Positions 13,611 through 21,870 of a stretch of DNA of 23,968 nucleotides are shown piece after piece (positions within the stretch are counted from its first letter, which is position 1; every line of letters starts with the position of its first letter). Under the pieces are notes generated by a model that did not search any database, was not told the DNA's origin, and saw only the letters and a program-made list of their open reading frames with translations. The translations under genes and the position numbers were made by a program. The DNA comes from Trebonia sp. GTDB taxonomy: Bacteria; Actinomycetota; Actinomycetes; Streptosporangiales; Streptosporangiaceae. The DNA is taken from positions 1-23,968 of the forward strand of contig JASHXJ010000533.1 of assembly GCA_030043595.1 (NCBI GenBank), given 5' to 3'.

Positions 13611-15654
13611 TGATCGCGTCGAACACCGGTGTCCCGGCGCCGGTCGCCTCATCGTAGCCAGGCGTCGTCGGGAACAGGCCGTTGTTCGTGGCCGCCTTCT
13701 GCAGCGGGCCGATCCCGGTGATGTCGTGGAAGTACTCACTCGGGTCGGTGCGCAGCCAGGTGTACACCAGCGGGTTGATGTTGCCCGTGCGGTGGCCCTG
13801 GTAGCTGTCCCGGTCGGTGATCAGCGCGGCCCACAGCGGCGTGGACAGGCTGGTCCCGCCGATCCCGAACCAGCCGTTGGCGGAGCTGATCTGCGCGCAG
13901 ACGCTGTACGGGGTGCTCGAGCTGCCCGTGCAGTACTCGGCGTACCCGGTGTACTCGTCCGCGTTGGCCGAGACGTCAGGCACCTCGCGGCACGGCGTGC
14001 CGACCGCGGCGAGCGAGCAGTTCGTCGAGCCGTTGCCGTACGTGGTGTAGCGGCTGTTCACGCCCGGGCCCGTCTGGTAGAAGGGCCGGCCCCAGTACTG
14101 GCTGGAACCGCCGCCGCCGGCCCCGGTCAGCGCGCACCACTCCAGGCCGCCCAGCTGGTCGTTGTCCGGCGCGGCCGGCTGGTCGCTGCACAGGTTGTCG
14201 ACGTTCCAGACGGTCTCCGCGCCGTTCGCGGGGTACGCCGGGGACGGGTTGGTGCCGGGGTTGTAGCTCTCCAGCGACGTGCCGCCGACGCTGGTCACCC
14301 ACGGCTGGGTCGCCGGGTCCTCGACGTTGACGATCGTCGTGCCGTCGGAGCGGATGCAGTCGAACGCGCCGGTGTCGCCGGCGGCGTTGAACATGCTCTG
14401 GCCCTGCATGGACATCTGCTCGAAGATCGTGTTCTCGGCCTGGGCGTAAGCGGCGGTGACATCGTTCTCGCACACCCCCCAGCTGGAACTGACGGTGGAC
14501 ACGATGTCCTGGTCGGCGATCGCGGAGTACTCGTCGAGCTCGGTCTGGCCGGTGTAGTCGTTCGGCGCGTTGTAGACGTAGATGTGCGCGTCCTTGGCGA
14601 TCGCCATCTCCTGCTCGATGTCAGCGTCGACCTCGATGTCGCCGGCGTAGCCGTTGTACTCGGCCGGGCAGGTGTCGCCGGCCGGGCACACCGGGTCCAG
14701 CGGTCCGCCGTCGATCGTGACGTTGGTCAGGTCGGGCTTGTAGAAGGGACCGTAGAAGTACCGCGCCCACGTGTCGATGTCGGACGTCTGGTACGCGGAG
14801 AGCTCGAAGACAGCGGCGCTGACGCCGGCGCCCTCGGTGCTCGGGCTGGCGGCCGGCGCGTCGTAGATGGAGTTGGTCTGCGACGGGGTCAGGCCCACGC
14901 AGTCGGGGCCGCCGCCGTACCCGTACGGGAAGCTGGTGCCGTTGTTGACGTAATCGAACAGCTGCGTGGTCGTCACGTAGCCGGTCTCGCAGCTGCTCGG
15001 CGAGCCGTGCTCAGCGGCCATTTCGGTCTTGACGCCGTTGGTCGTCGGCCCGACGATCTCCGAGCTCGACCGGACGGTGTTGGTCAGGCCGATCACGCCG
15101 AGCACGCCCGCCGCCAGAGACGAGGGGAGACTGACCGCCGCCGAGTTGGAGTAGTAGCGCACGCCGCGGGGATCGACGTAGTAGCTCAGCGCCGTGCGGA
15201 AGGCGGCCGTGATCTTCGCGCTCGACCCGGTGGCGCGGATGAGGAACGGCGAGGCGGTCGCCGCCACCGTCAGGCCCTGGCCGCGCAGGTATGCGGTGAG
15301 CGCGTCGCGCTCGGTGGCGGTGGGCGCATACCGCGCGTCGAACTGCCCGCTTGCCAGCCACTGGTGGTACTGGCCGCTGCCCGCGGTGTACTCGGCTTGC
15401 AATTGCCTGGTCAGCCCCGCCTCGTTCCGCGGGGCCAGCGCGACCTCGACCGACATGCTGGACGCCGTGTAGGCGCCGGCCTGCCTGTCCGTGGTGGCGG
15501 GCAGGCTATTGGTGAGCGTTGTGAACCGTGTCGTGAGTGCCGATGGGGCCGTGGTCGCTGCGTGGGCGGAGGCGAACGCGCCGGTAGCCGCGATCGTCGC
15601 CAGCCCGAGCACGGCCGCGCCGCCAGCCCGGATCGGGCGGTGGAGTATACGCAT
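13600..15654 (-). CDS. Secreted S53 family (sedolisin/kumamolisin-like) serine peptidase
   Basis: The protein has 684 residues, with ATG preceded by AGGAGGG. A signal peptide (residues 1-32, ending AHAA) directs export. A pro-domain of the pro-kumamolisin type (about 60-200) contains YHQWLASGQFDARYAPT. The peptidase domain has the catalytic dyad Glu341 and Asp345 (EVDAD), oxyanion Asp427 in NAAGDTG and nucleophile Ser602 in GIGGTSLSTPLWAAL, where Gly replaces the usual first Ser of SGTS. A calcium site is indicated by FHDITGI (Asp644) and GYDEATGAG (Asp668). Such enzymes self-activate at acid pH and digest extracellular protein. The gene stands alone. Confidence 0.93.
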   Translation of the reverse strand: MRILHRPIRAGGAAVLGLATIAATGAFASAHAATTAPSALTTRFTTLTNSLPATTDRQAGAYTASSMSVEVALAPRNEAGLTRQLQAEYTAGSGQYHQWLASGQFDARYAPTATERDALTAYLRGQGLTVAATASPFLIRATGSSAKITAAFRTALSYYVDPRGVRYYSNSAAVSLPSSLAAGVLGVIGLTNTVRSSSEIVGPTTNGVKTEMAAEHGSPSSCETGYVTTTQLFDYVNNGTSFPYGYGGGPDCVGLTPSQTNSIYDAPAASPSTEGAGVSAAVFELSAYQTSDIDTWARYFYGPFYKPDLTNVTIDGGPLDPVCPAGDTCPAEYNGYAGDIEVDADIEQEMAIAKDAHIYVYNAPNDYTGQTELDEYSAIADQDIVSTVSSSWGVCENDVTAAYAQAENTIFEQMSMQGQSMFNAAGDTGAFDCIRSDGTTIVNVEDPATQPWVTSVGGTSLESYNPGTNPSPAYPANGAETVWNVDNLCSDQPAAPDNDQLGGLEWCALTGAGGGGSSQYWGRPFYQTGPGVNSRYTTYGNGSTNCSLAAVGTPCREVPDVSANADEYTGYAEYCTGSSSTPYSVCAQISSANGWFGIGGTSLSTPLWAALITDRDSYQGHRTGNINPLVYTWLRTDPSEYFHDITGIGPLQKAATNNGLFPTTPGYDEATGAGTPVFDAIITG

Positions 15655-15757
15655 GCCGAACCCTCCTAGGGGCAGGGTGTGATGAACAACACCCCCGGTT
15701 ATAGAGGCGCCAGAGCAGCGGCTGAGTGAAAAGCCACAGATATTAACTGAGTTGCAA

Positions 15758-15770
15758 TCGATGACATCGA
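15758..15770. promoter_or_regulatory. Palindrome upstream of the S53 peptidase gene
   Basis: TCGATG-A-CATCGA is a perfect interrupted palindrome 104 bases upstream of the peptidase start. On the minus strand a TAATAT (15745-15740) could be a -10 box, with the palindrome over the -35 position, so a regulator bound here would control the promoter. No good -35 sequence is visible. Confidence 0.35.
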
Positions 15771-15801
15771 GTTTTGTCCGCTGCTGGGTGCCTCAGGCGT
15801 T

Positions 15802-16998
15802 TCATGGCCTGATCTCGTAGCCCCGGACGATGCGCTGGCCGATGATCATTTTCTGGATCTCGGCGGTGCCCTCGCCGATGAGCAGCATCGGGGCGTCCCG
15901 GTAGAGCCGCTCGATCTCGTGCTCAGTTGAATAGCCGTATCCACCGTGAATGCGCAGGGAGTCCTCGACGACCTCCTTGCAGTACTCCGCGGCGAGGTAC
16001 TTGGCCATGCCGGCCTCCACGTCAGACTGTCCGCCCGCCCCCTTGCGCCGCGCGGCCAGCACCATCATCTGGTGGGCTGCGACTGTCTTTGTGGCCATTT
16101 CGGCAAGCTTGAAGGAGATTGCCTGGTGCTCGCCAATAATTTTCCCGAACGAGCGACGACTTCGCGCGTATCCCACCGCTAGCTCAAATGCGCGCAAGGC
16201 CACACCGCAGCCGCGCGCGGCCACATTGACACGGCCGACTTCGATGCCGTCCATCACCTGGTAAAAGCCGCGGCCAGGCGCCTCGCCAAGCACGCGGCTG
16301 GCCGGGACCCGGCACTCGTCCAGGATCAGCTCGGTCGTGTCCACGCCCCGGTAACCCATCTTGTGGATCCTGCCGGGCACGGTCAGCCCCGGCCGGGTCT
16401 CGCCGAACCCGGGGTCCTTCTCCACCAGGAACGCGGTCAGGTTTCGGTGCGGCTGCACCTGGCCCTCCTCGGTCCGCGCCAGCACGGCGACCAGGTTGGA
16501 CGTGGCGCCGTTGGTCAGCCACATCTTCTGGCCGGCCAGCAGGTAGTCCGCGCCATCCCGGCGGGCCGCGGTGCGGATCGCGGCGACGTCGGAGCCGAGG
16601 CCGGGCTCGGACATGGACAGCGCGCTGCGGATCTCGCCGGACGACATCCTGGGCAGGAAGTAGTCCTTCTGCTCCTGCGTGCCGTGGGTCATGATCAGGT
16701 AGGCGACGATGAAGTGGGTGTTGATGATCCCGGACAGGCTCATCCAGCCGCGGGACAGCTCCTCGACCACCAGGGCGTAAGTGAGCAGGGACTCGCCGAT
16801 CCCGCCGTATTCCTCGCCGATCGTCAGCCCGAACACACCGATGTCGCGCAGCCGTTGCACAAGCGCGTCCGGGTAGGCGTCGGCGTGGTCGAGTTCCGTC
16901 GCGGCAGGGAGCACCTCGGCGTCCACGAAGTCGCGGACAGTGCGCAGGATGTCGCGCTGGAATTCGGTGAGCCCATCGGTGTCCGTCAGCCGTCGCAT
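15802..16998 (-). CDS. Acyl-CoA dehydrogenase
   Basis: The protein has 398 residues, the normal length for the family. It has the N-terminal helical domain, the FAD-binding signatures SALSMSEPGLGSDVA and KMWLTNGA, and the C-terminal IHGGYGYSTEHEIERLYRDA followed by GEGTAEIQ, in which Glu376 is the expected catalytic base. It would oxidise an acyl-CoA to the 2-enoyl-CoA, passing electrons to ETF. The start codon overlaps the upstream CoA-transferase gene by 13 bases, so the pair is translated together and probably acts on the same acyl-CoA (CoA transfer, then dehydrogenation). The substrate is unknown. Confidence 0.93.
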   Translation of the reverse strand: MRRLTDTDGLTEFQRDILRTVRDFVDAEVLPAATELDHADAYPDALVQRLRDIGVFGLTIGEEYGGIGESLLTYALVVEELSRGWMSLSGIINTHFIVAYLIMTHGTQEQKDYFLPRMSSGEIRSALSMSEPGLGSDVAAIRTAARRDGADYLLAGQKMWLTNGATSNLVAVLARTEEGQVQPHRNLTAFLVEKDPGFGETRPGLTVPGRIHKMGYRGVDTTELILDECRVPASRVLGEAPGRGFYQVMDGIEVGRVNVAARGCGVALRAFELAVGYARSRRSFGKIIGEHQAISFKLAEMATKTVAAHQMMVLAARRKGAGGQSDVEAGMAKYLAAEYCKEVVEDSLRIHGGYGYSTEHEIERLYRDAPMLLIGEGTAEIQKMIIGQRIVRGYEIRP

Positions 16999-18221
16999 GA
17001 TCCCCCTCTTGCTGCCTCTGTCTCTGTCTTGCTGTTATCAGATCCGGTGTCCGCGCTCATGGCCGTGCCGGGAAACTCGCCGAGGACCGCCGCGGTGTCC
17101 GCGCCGAGCACCGGCGCCGGCGCGATGTCGCCGGCGCCGGGTTGCGCGAGCGGGCTCCCGGTGGCGAGCACGCGGCCCACGCCCGGCTGGTCGATCATCC
17201 GGACGAGCGGATTACGCAGCAGCTCAGGATCCGCGGCCAGCTCGGCGAACGTCCGGTAACGCTCCCACAGCACCGAGGTCCCGGCGAACGCGGCGGCGAT
17301 CTCGCTGACCGCGTGCCGGGCGAACCAGGGCGCGAGCAGCGCCGCGATCACCTCGCGGTGCTGGTAGCGATCGCCGTCGAGCGCGAAGTCGGCACCGAGC
17401 AGGCGCTGCAGCTCGCCGAACGTCTCGGTTAGCCCGGTGGCAGCGGCCAGGTCGGCGAAGTGCCGCGCGGTGAGAGTCACGACCATGACGGAGTCACCGC
17501 CCTCCGTTCGGAAGTCCCTGGCGAAGCCTCCGTACAGGTGATTGCCGATCCGCGGGCGCCCGGCCCCGGTCAGCTGCGGCTGCGCGAGGAAGCCCAGGTG
17601 ACCGGTGACGGCGAGCGCCACGTCCGCCAGCGGCAGCGTGATCGCACGCCCCTCACCGGTGCGGCGCCGGTGCCGCTCGGCGGCCAGCAGCCCGACCGCC
17701 GCGTACAGGCCGCAGGCCACGTCCCATGCCGGGAGCACGTGGTTGACCGGCCCCAGCGTGCCCTCGGGGCCGGTCGCCAGCGGGAAGCCGGTCGCGGCGC
17801 TGACCGTGTAGTCCACGGCGGCGCCGCCGTCGTGGCGGCCGGTGATCTGCAGGTGAATGAGGTCAGGCCGGCGGGCGGCGAGCGCCTCGTAGGCCAGCCA
17901 CGGGTAGCTGGCGTTGGTGAGCACGATCCCGCCGTCCGGGCCGGAGCCGGCCACCAGATCCGCCAGGGTGTCGCGGCCACTGTCGGAGCGGAAGTCGAGC
18001 GTGACGGAGCGCTTGCCCTTGTTCAGGGCGGTCCAGTACAGGCTCGTGCCCGACGGCGCCAGCGGCCACCGGGTGACGTCCGCCGCGCCGCCGATGGGAT
18101 CGATGCGGATGACCTCCGCGCCGAGCTGAGCGAGCGTCATCCCGCCGAGCGGCGCGGCGATGAAACTAGAGATCTCCAGGATCCGCAGGCCGGCCAGCGG
18201 CGCGGCGTCGTGCTCTGGCAT
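16986..18221 (-). CDS. Family III CoA-transferase (CaiB/BaiF type)
   Basis: The protein has 411 residues. The N-terminus has GLRILEISSFIAAPLGGMTLAQLGAEVIRID, followed by NKGKRSVTLDF, both typical of class III CoA-transferases. The catalytic Asp is Asp167 in LPAWDVACGLYAAVGLLAA. It moves CoA between carboxylic acids, forming an aspartyl-CoA thioester intermediate. It is the first gene of a two-gene unit with the acyl-CoA dehydrogenase. A GGAGG lies only one base before the ATG, which is unusually close, so the true ribosome site is uncertain. Confidence 0.9.
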   Translation of the reverse strand: MPEHDAAPLAGLRILEISSFIAAPLGGMTLAQLGAEVIRIDPIGGAADVTRWPLAPSGTSLYWTALNKGKRSVTLDFRSDSGRDTLADLVAGSGPDGGIVLTNASYPWLAYEALAARRPDLIHLQITGRHDGGAAVDYTVSAATGFPLATGPEGTLGPVNHVLPAWDVACGLYAAVGLLAAERHRRRTGEGRAITLPLADVALAVTGHLGFLAQPQLTGAGRPRIGNHLYGGFARDFRTEGGDSVMVVTLTARHFADLAAATGLTETFGELQRLLGADFALDGDRYQHREVIAALLAPWFARHAVSEIAAAFAGTSVLWERYRTFAELAADPELLRNPLVRMIDQPGVGRVLATGSPLAQPGAGDIAPAPVLGADTAAVLGEFPGTAMSADTGSDNSKTETEAARGGSCDG

Positions 18222-18245
18222 GCCTCCATGCTGCCAGCGCTGATC

Positions 18246-18279
18246 CGTTTGAGGCCGGCCGGGAGGCCGGCCTCAAACG
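18246..18279 (-). terminator. Perfect 15-bp hairpin upstream of the CoA-transferase gene
   Basis: CGTTTGAGGCCGGCC and its complement are separated by four bases (GGGA). It lies about 137 bases after the stop of the leftward ABM-like gene and 25 bases before the CoA-transferase start, so it probably ends the upstream transcript. The 18280-18415 stretch has no convincing gene. Confidence 0.6.
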
Positions 18280-18415
18280 CCAGGCCCAGCGCGGGATTCC
18301 GCTCAACCACGGTCCAGGTGCCGGTGCCCGCGATGCCAGCCATGGCATCGCTGTTCCCCTCCTGCCGTCACCCGAGGTCAAGCGGGCCGGACGCGGTTGC
18401 CGGCGGACGCCCGGG

Positions 18416-18718
18416 CTAGTACTGATCGGGCGACGCAACAGCCTCGCAGATCGTCAGCTCCGGCGGGCCAGGGTCGGCGCCGATCGTCCCGATGAACGCC
18501 TGCAGGTCGGGGTTGGAGAAGAACTGCTGGAACTGCTCCACCGACTGCCATTCGTCGATGATGAGCACGAAGCCGTCGCCGATGCCGTAGCGGTGGTGGA
18601 TCCCGCCTACGGCGCGGGCCGCGGCGGCGATCTTCTCGAACTCGCCGGCCCGGTCGGTCAGCGACTGGCGGAACTTAGCCGTGTCGCCCTGGAATTTCCC
18701 TGTCACGAGCACACTCAT
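18416..18718 (-). CDS. Antibiotic biosynthesis monooxygenase (ABM)-like barrel protein
   Basis: The protein has 100 residues from the ATG at 18718, with GGAGGGG upstream. Longer in-frame starts overlap the neighbouring gene and are rejected. It reads as a dimeric alpha-beta barrel: MSVLVTGKFQGD, a helix FEKIAAAARAVGG, HHRYGIGDGFVLIIDEW, and SVEQFQQFFSNPDLQAFI. ABM-like proteins range from cofactor-free oxygenases to haem-degrading enzymes; no residue here decides the activity. It is 97 bases downstream of the sigma/MDMPI pair and could be part of that transcript. Confidence 0.75.
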   Translation of the reverse strand: MSVLVTGKFQGDTAKFRQSLTDRAGEFEKIAAAARAVGGIHHRYGIGDGFVLIIDEWQSVEQFQQFFSNPDLQAFIGTIGADPGPPELTICEAVASPDQY

Positions 18719-18815
18719 AGTCGGTACCCCTCCGTCTGGCCTCGCGCGCTCACTGCGCGCGCTCTGGGATGAATACGCCGCGGGAGGCGGTCCCGGATCA
18801 GTCCCTGGCCGGGGC

Positions 18816-19694
18816 TTAGTCGAGCGCCAGCGACGCGGCGGCCGCCAGGACCCCCGCCGCCGCGGGCTGGTCGCCGGTGATGTGCAGTTCCATTCCAGCG
18901 GGACTGGCCCGGTTGGCGACCAGCCGGCAAAAGCCGGCCGCGTCGGTGACGATGCTTGCCCGGGCCGGATCGGGCACGATCGCGCCGCCATCGCCTACCT
19001 CGACATCCCAGGTGCCGCCGCCGGGCCCGGTCAGCACCAGGTGCACGCGCGCAGCCCGGCCCAGCCCGGTGCCAGCCACGGCGTGCGGCAGCAGGCCGAC
19101 CGCCAGCCGCGTCATCAGGGTCAGTGTCGCCGCGTCCGGCACCGCGGCCTGCAGCCCGGACGCGAGGCGGATGTCGTTCTCGTGCGTCCAGAGCTCGAAT
19201 GCCCTGGCCACCAGCCATGCGTTCAGCGGCAGCTCGAGGCCGTGCAGCGCGATGATGGCGCTGGTGCCGTCGCGCTCGGCCACCTGGGTCAGCGTGTCAG
19301 CCGCCGCGTCGTGCCATTCCCCGAGAGTCTCGGCCGGACTGCGGCCAGCCTGCCGGACCGCCGCGCCCTGCGTGGACTCGACGTGCCCGGCGCGGCCGAC
19401 AGCTGGGTCGCCTGCCAGGGCACGCTGCAGGTCGTGCTCTACCCCGGTCAGGTGACCCACGAGGCCCTGCACGTCGAGATCGCGGATCGCCGGCCGCCGC
19501 CAGTCTTCGCCGCTCAGTGCGCGCAGGGTCCCGTACAGGGCGTCAGCCGCGCGCCTGAACGCCTCGACGGGGGCGATTTCCGATACCTCAGGGACGCTGC
19601 GGCCAGCCGCCCGCGCACGCCGCGACGCCTCGAGCACGCGAGCGCGCAGGCCGGCGGGCAGCTCGCCCCCGGCGGGGGCCGGGGCCGCGGTCAC
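18816..19694 (-). CDS. MDMPI (DinB-like) protein coupled to ECF sigma factor
   Basis: The protein has 292 residues with a GTG start that overlaps the sigma factor stop as GTGA. An N-terminal segment (LRARVLEASRRARAAGR) precedes the MDMPI/DinB four-helix domain (about 43-180). Metal ligands are likely to come from VGHLTGVEHD (His81 and nearby) and ELWTHENDIR (His171). A C-terminal alpha/beta part contains VHLVLTGPGGGTWDVEVG and GFCRLVANR. The DinB-like domain is shared with mycothiol-dependent maleylpyruvate isomerases. Coupling to a sigma gene suggests it controls the sigma factor, perhaps as a thiol- or zinc-responsive anti-sigma, which is inference. Confidence 0.85.
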   Translation of the reverse strand: MTAAPAPAGGELPAGLRARVLEASRRARAAGRSVPEVSEIAPVEAFRRAADALYGTLRALSGEDWRRPAIRDLDVQGLVGHLTGVEHDLQRALAGDPAVGRAGHVESTQGAAVRQAGRSPAETLGEWHDAAADTLTQVAERDGTSAIIALHGLELPLNAWLVARAFELWTHENDIRLASGLQAAVPDAATLTLMTRLAVGLLPHAVAGTGLGRAARVHLVLTGPGGGTWDVEVGDGGAIVPDPARASIVTDAAGFCRLVANRASPAGMELHITGDQPAAAGVLAAAASLALD

Positions 19695-20251
19695 GGGGAC
19701 TCCAGAAGCTGACGGTCAAGCACGGTTTCCAGTTTCGCAAGCGCGAGCCGCAATCGCGACTTGGCGGTGCCTTCCGGGATACCCGCCGCGAGCGCCACCT
19801 CCCGGCAGGTCATGCCCTCGAAGTAGGCGAGCTCGATCACCCGGCGCTGCGCGTCGGGCAGTCGCCTGATGGCTTCCCTGACCGTGCTGGCCACGTCAGC
19901 GGTCAGCACCTCCTCGCCCGGCGACCGGGGCGGCTCGCCGGGCGTCAGCCTGAAATGCCGCTGCTGGCGGGCGATCCGGCGCAGCTCGCTGCGCACCGTG
20001 TCCACCGCCCGGTTCCTCGCCAGCACGAGCAGATACGTGCGCAGCGACCCGGCGTCCGGGTCATACCGGTCTGGATGGCGCCACAGCTCCACGAAAACGT
20101 CCTGCACGACGTCCTGTGCGGCGCTGCCGTCGCCGACAACGCCGACCGCGGCGCCGTACACCACGGCGCCGAAGCGGTCGAAGACCTCGGCCAGCGCGTG
20201 ATCGTCCCCTGCTGCCAGCCGTGCCGTCAGCAACGCGTCGGTCCCCCTCAC
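19691..20251 (-). CDS. ECF-type RNA polymerase sigma factor
   Basis: The protein has 186 residues with a GTG start. Region 2 (about 20-88) includes DVVQDVFVELWRHPDRYD and LLVLARNRAVDTVRSELRR. Region 4 (about 125-178) includes IRRLPDAQRRVIELAYFEGMTCREVALAAGIPEGTAKSRLRLALAKLE, the typical helix-turn-helix. There is no region 1.1 or 3. The coupled MDMPI gene is the likely regulatory partner. No Shine-Dalgarno is visible before the GTG, and a 14-bp palindrome covers the start. Confidence 0.92.
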   Translation of the reverse strand: MRGTDALLTARLAAGDDHALAEVFDRFGAVVYGAAVGVVGDGSAAQDVVQDVFVELWRHPDRYDPDAGSLRTYLLVLARNRAVDTVRSELRRIARQQRHFRLTPGEPPRSPGEEVLTADVASTVREAIRRLPDAQRRVIELAYFEGMTCREVALAAGIPEGTAKSRLRLALAKLETVLDRQLLESP

Positions 20252-20258
20252 GTGAGGG
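20245..20258. promoter_or_regulatory. 14-bp palindrome over the sigma factor start codon
   Basis: CCCTCACGTGAGGG is a perfect palindrome spanning the GTG start. It might be an operator or a translation-blocking structure. The noncoding region to its right (20259-20306) is unusually AT-rich for this window and likely holds the sigma gene promoter. Confidence 0.35.
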
Positions 20259-20306
20259 ACGCTAACTCACCCTGTGCAGCGGAACAATCGTTTTCCTAAC
20301 TTTTTC

Positions 20307-20729
20307 TTAACTATTGGCAATGCCGTCAGGGGCGACAAGCGCGTCGGTCAGCGGGTTGATGCCCGCGAGCCTGGCCTCCAGGTCGGCGCCGAGGTGATGC
20401 CTGGCGCCCAGCGTGGCCGGCGCGTAGTAGGACACCCTCGTCTGACCCGCGTCGTCCCACACCAGGATCTTGAGCGGCAGGTCGAGCGCGGACAGCGGCA
20501 CGGCGTCCATCACCGGCGTCCCCGCGACCGGGCTGCCGAAGATCACGAGCACGGTCTCGCGCAAGTCCATGCCCACCTTGCGCGCCTCGGCCGCCTGGTC
20601 GATCACGTCGAAGACCTTCATCTCCTTCGCAGCCACCATGCCGGTCAGGCGCGTGACGGTGTCGCTGACCGTTCGCGGGCTGAGCTTGGTGATGATGCCT
20701 TCTTCGTTCGCGCCGACTCCGCCGGTCAT
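20307..20729 (-). CDS. DUF302 domain protein
   Basis: The protein has 140 residues from the ATG at 20729, with GGAGGA six bases upstream. The DUF302 pattern runs through SDTVTRLTGMVAAKEMKVFDVIDQAAEARKVG, ETVLVIFGSPVAGTPVM, DLPLKILVWDDAG and VSYYAP. The domain is a small alpha-beta fold of unknown role. It is divergent from the DyP/encapsulin operon. The spacing allows shared control, but nothing in the sequence proves a functional link. Confidence 0.85.
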   Translation of the reverse strand: MTGGVGANEEGIITKLSPRTVSDTVTRLTGMVAAKEMKVFDVIDQAAEARKVGMDLRETVLVIFGSPVAGTPVMDAVPLSALDLPLKILVWDDAGQTRVSYYAPATLGARHHLGADLEARLAGINPLTDALVAPDGIANS

Positions 20730-20865
20730 GAGCTTCCTCCGTCTCCGCACGAGCCCCCTTGCGACCGATGCTATTAGCACCTCACCCTGCGCACCCGACC
20801 CGCCTGACTCCAGTGAGCGACGTGTGGGAGGCTAGTGTGCGGCCAAGACCGAAGGGGGTCCGTTC

Positions 20866-21870
20866 GTGCCACTGCCGTCCCAGCCGGAACCGCAGCCGGT
20901 GCTGAGCCCGCTGACCGCTGCCGCCATCTTCCTGGTGCTGACGCTGAATCCAGGCAGCGAGGAGATCGCGCGGGACCTGCTGTCCGACCTGGCGGGCCTG
21001 CAGCGCTCGGTCGGCTTCCGGATCCCGGACGCCGGGCTGGCGTGTGTCGCCGCGATCGGCTCGCGAGCCTGGGACCGGTTGTTCGGCGGCCCGCGCCCCG
21101 CGGAGCTGCACCCGTTCGCTGAGCTGGCGGGTCCGCGGCACCGGGCGCCCGCCACGCCGGGCGACCTGCTCTTCCATATCCGCGCGACTCGGATGGACCT
21201 GTGCTTCGAATTCGCGGCTCAGGTGATGGCGCGGCTTTCCGGGGCGGTGACGGTGGCCGACGAGGTGCACGGCTTCCGGTATTTCGACGAGCGTGACCTG
21301 ATCGGCTTCGTCGACGGAACCGAATCGCCAGGCGGGCGGACAGCCGTCACGGCCGCCATCGTCGGCGATCAGGACCCGGACTTCGCCGGGGGCAGCTACG
21401 TCATCGTGCAGAAGTACCTGCACGACATCCCCGCGTGGAACGCGCTGCCGGTCGAGGAGCAAGAGCGGGTGATCGGCCGCACCAAGCTGGACGATATCGA
21501 GTTCCCTGACGAGCTCAAGCCGGCCAACTCGCACGTCGCGCTCAATACTGTGACCGGGCCGGACGGGGAAGAACTGAAGATCGTGCGGGCGAACATGCCG
21601 TTCGGCGAGCCGGGGCGCGGCGAGTTCGGCACGTACTACATCAGCTACGCCGCCTCACCCGCGGTCACCGAGCTGATGCTGCGGAACATGTTCCTCGGCC
21701 GGCCGCCAGGCAACACGGACCGGATCCTCGACTTCTCCACTGCGGTCACCGGCGGCCTGTTCTTCGCCCCGTCCGCGGACTTCCTCGATGAGCTGCCCGA
21801 TCCGCCCGAGGGGCAGGCCGGCGCTCGCCTCGGCTCGCTCAACATCGGCTCGCTGAAGGGACTGCGATGA
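20866..21870 (+). CDS. DyP-type haem peroxidase, encapsulin cargo
   Basis: The protein has 334 residues with a GTG start and AAGGGGG upstream. The DyP signature GFVDGTESP gives catalytic Asp150. NSHVAL supplies the proximal haem ligand His223, and Arg241 in IVRANMPFG is the distal Arg. The length and layout fit class B DyP. The last residues, RLGSLNIGSLKGLR (321-334), match the encapsulation peptide of DyP cargo proteins. Its stop codon overlaps the start of the encapsulin gene. The enzyme should oxidise substrates with peroxide inside the protein shell. A TAGTGT at 20833-20838 could be the -10 box. Confidence 0.94.
   Translation: MPLPSQPEPQPVLSPLTAAAIFLVLTLNPGSEEIARDLLSDLAGLQRSVGFRIPDAGLACVAAIGSRAWDRLFGGPRPAELHPFAELAGPRHRAPATPGDLLFHIRATRMDLCFEFAAQVMARLSGAVTVADEVHGFRYFDERDLIGFVDGTESPGGRTAVTAAIVGDQDPDFAGGSYVIVQKYLHDIPAWNALPVEEQERVIGRTKLDDIEFPDELKPANSHVALNTVTGPDGEELKIVRANMPFGEPGRGEFGTYYISYAASPAVTELMLRNMFLGRPPGNTDRILDFSTAVTGGLFFAPSADFLDELPDPPEGQAGARLGSLNIGSLKGLR

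Noticed and set aside
13726..15669. A 647-codon open frame antisense to the S53 peptidase
   Set aside because: It is a by-product of strong third-position GC bias. The translation is Val/Arg/Ala low complexity with no domain, while the opposite strand encodes a complete peptidase with all catalytic residues.
18137..18343. Small leftward frame between the ABM-like and CoA-transferase genes
   Set aside because: It contains a perfect 15-bp terminator-like hairpin, overlaps the CoA-transferase start and lacks a ribosome site or family resemblance.
18741..18762. GCGCGC inverted repeat after the MDMPI gene as a terminator
   Set aside because: The arms are short and simple alternating GC, which occurs by chance in this DNA; the evidence is too weak to annotate.
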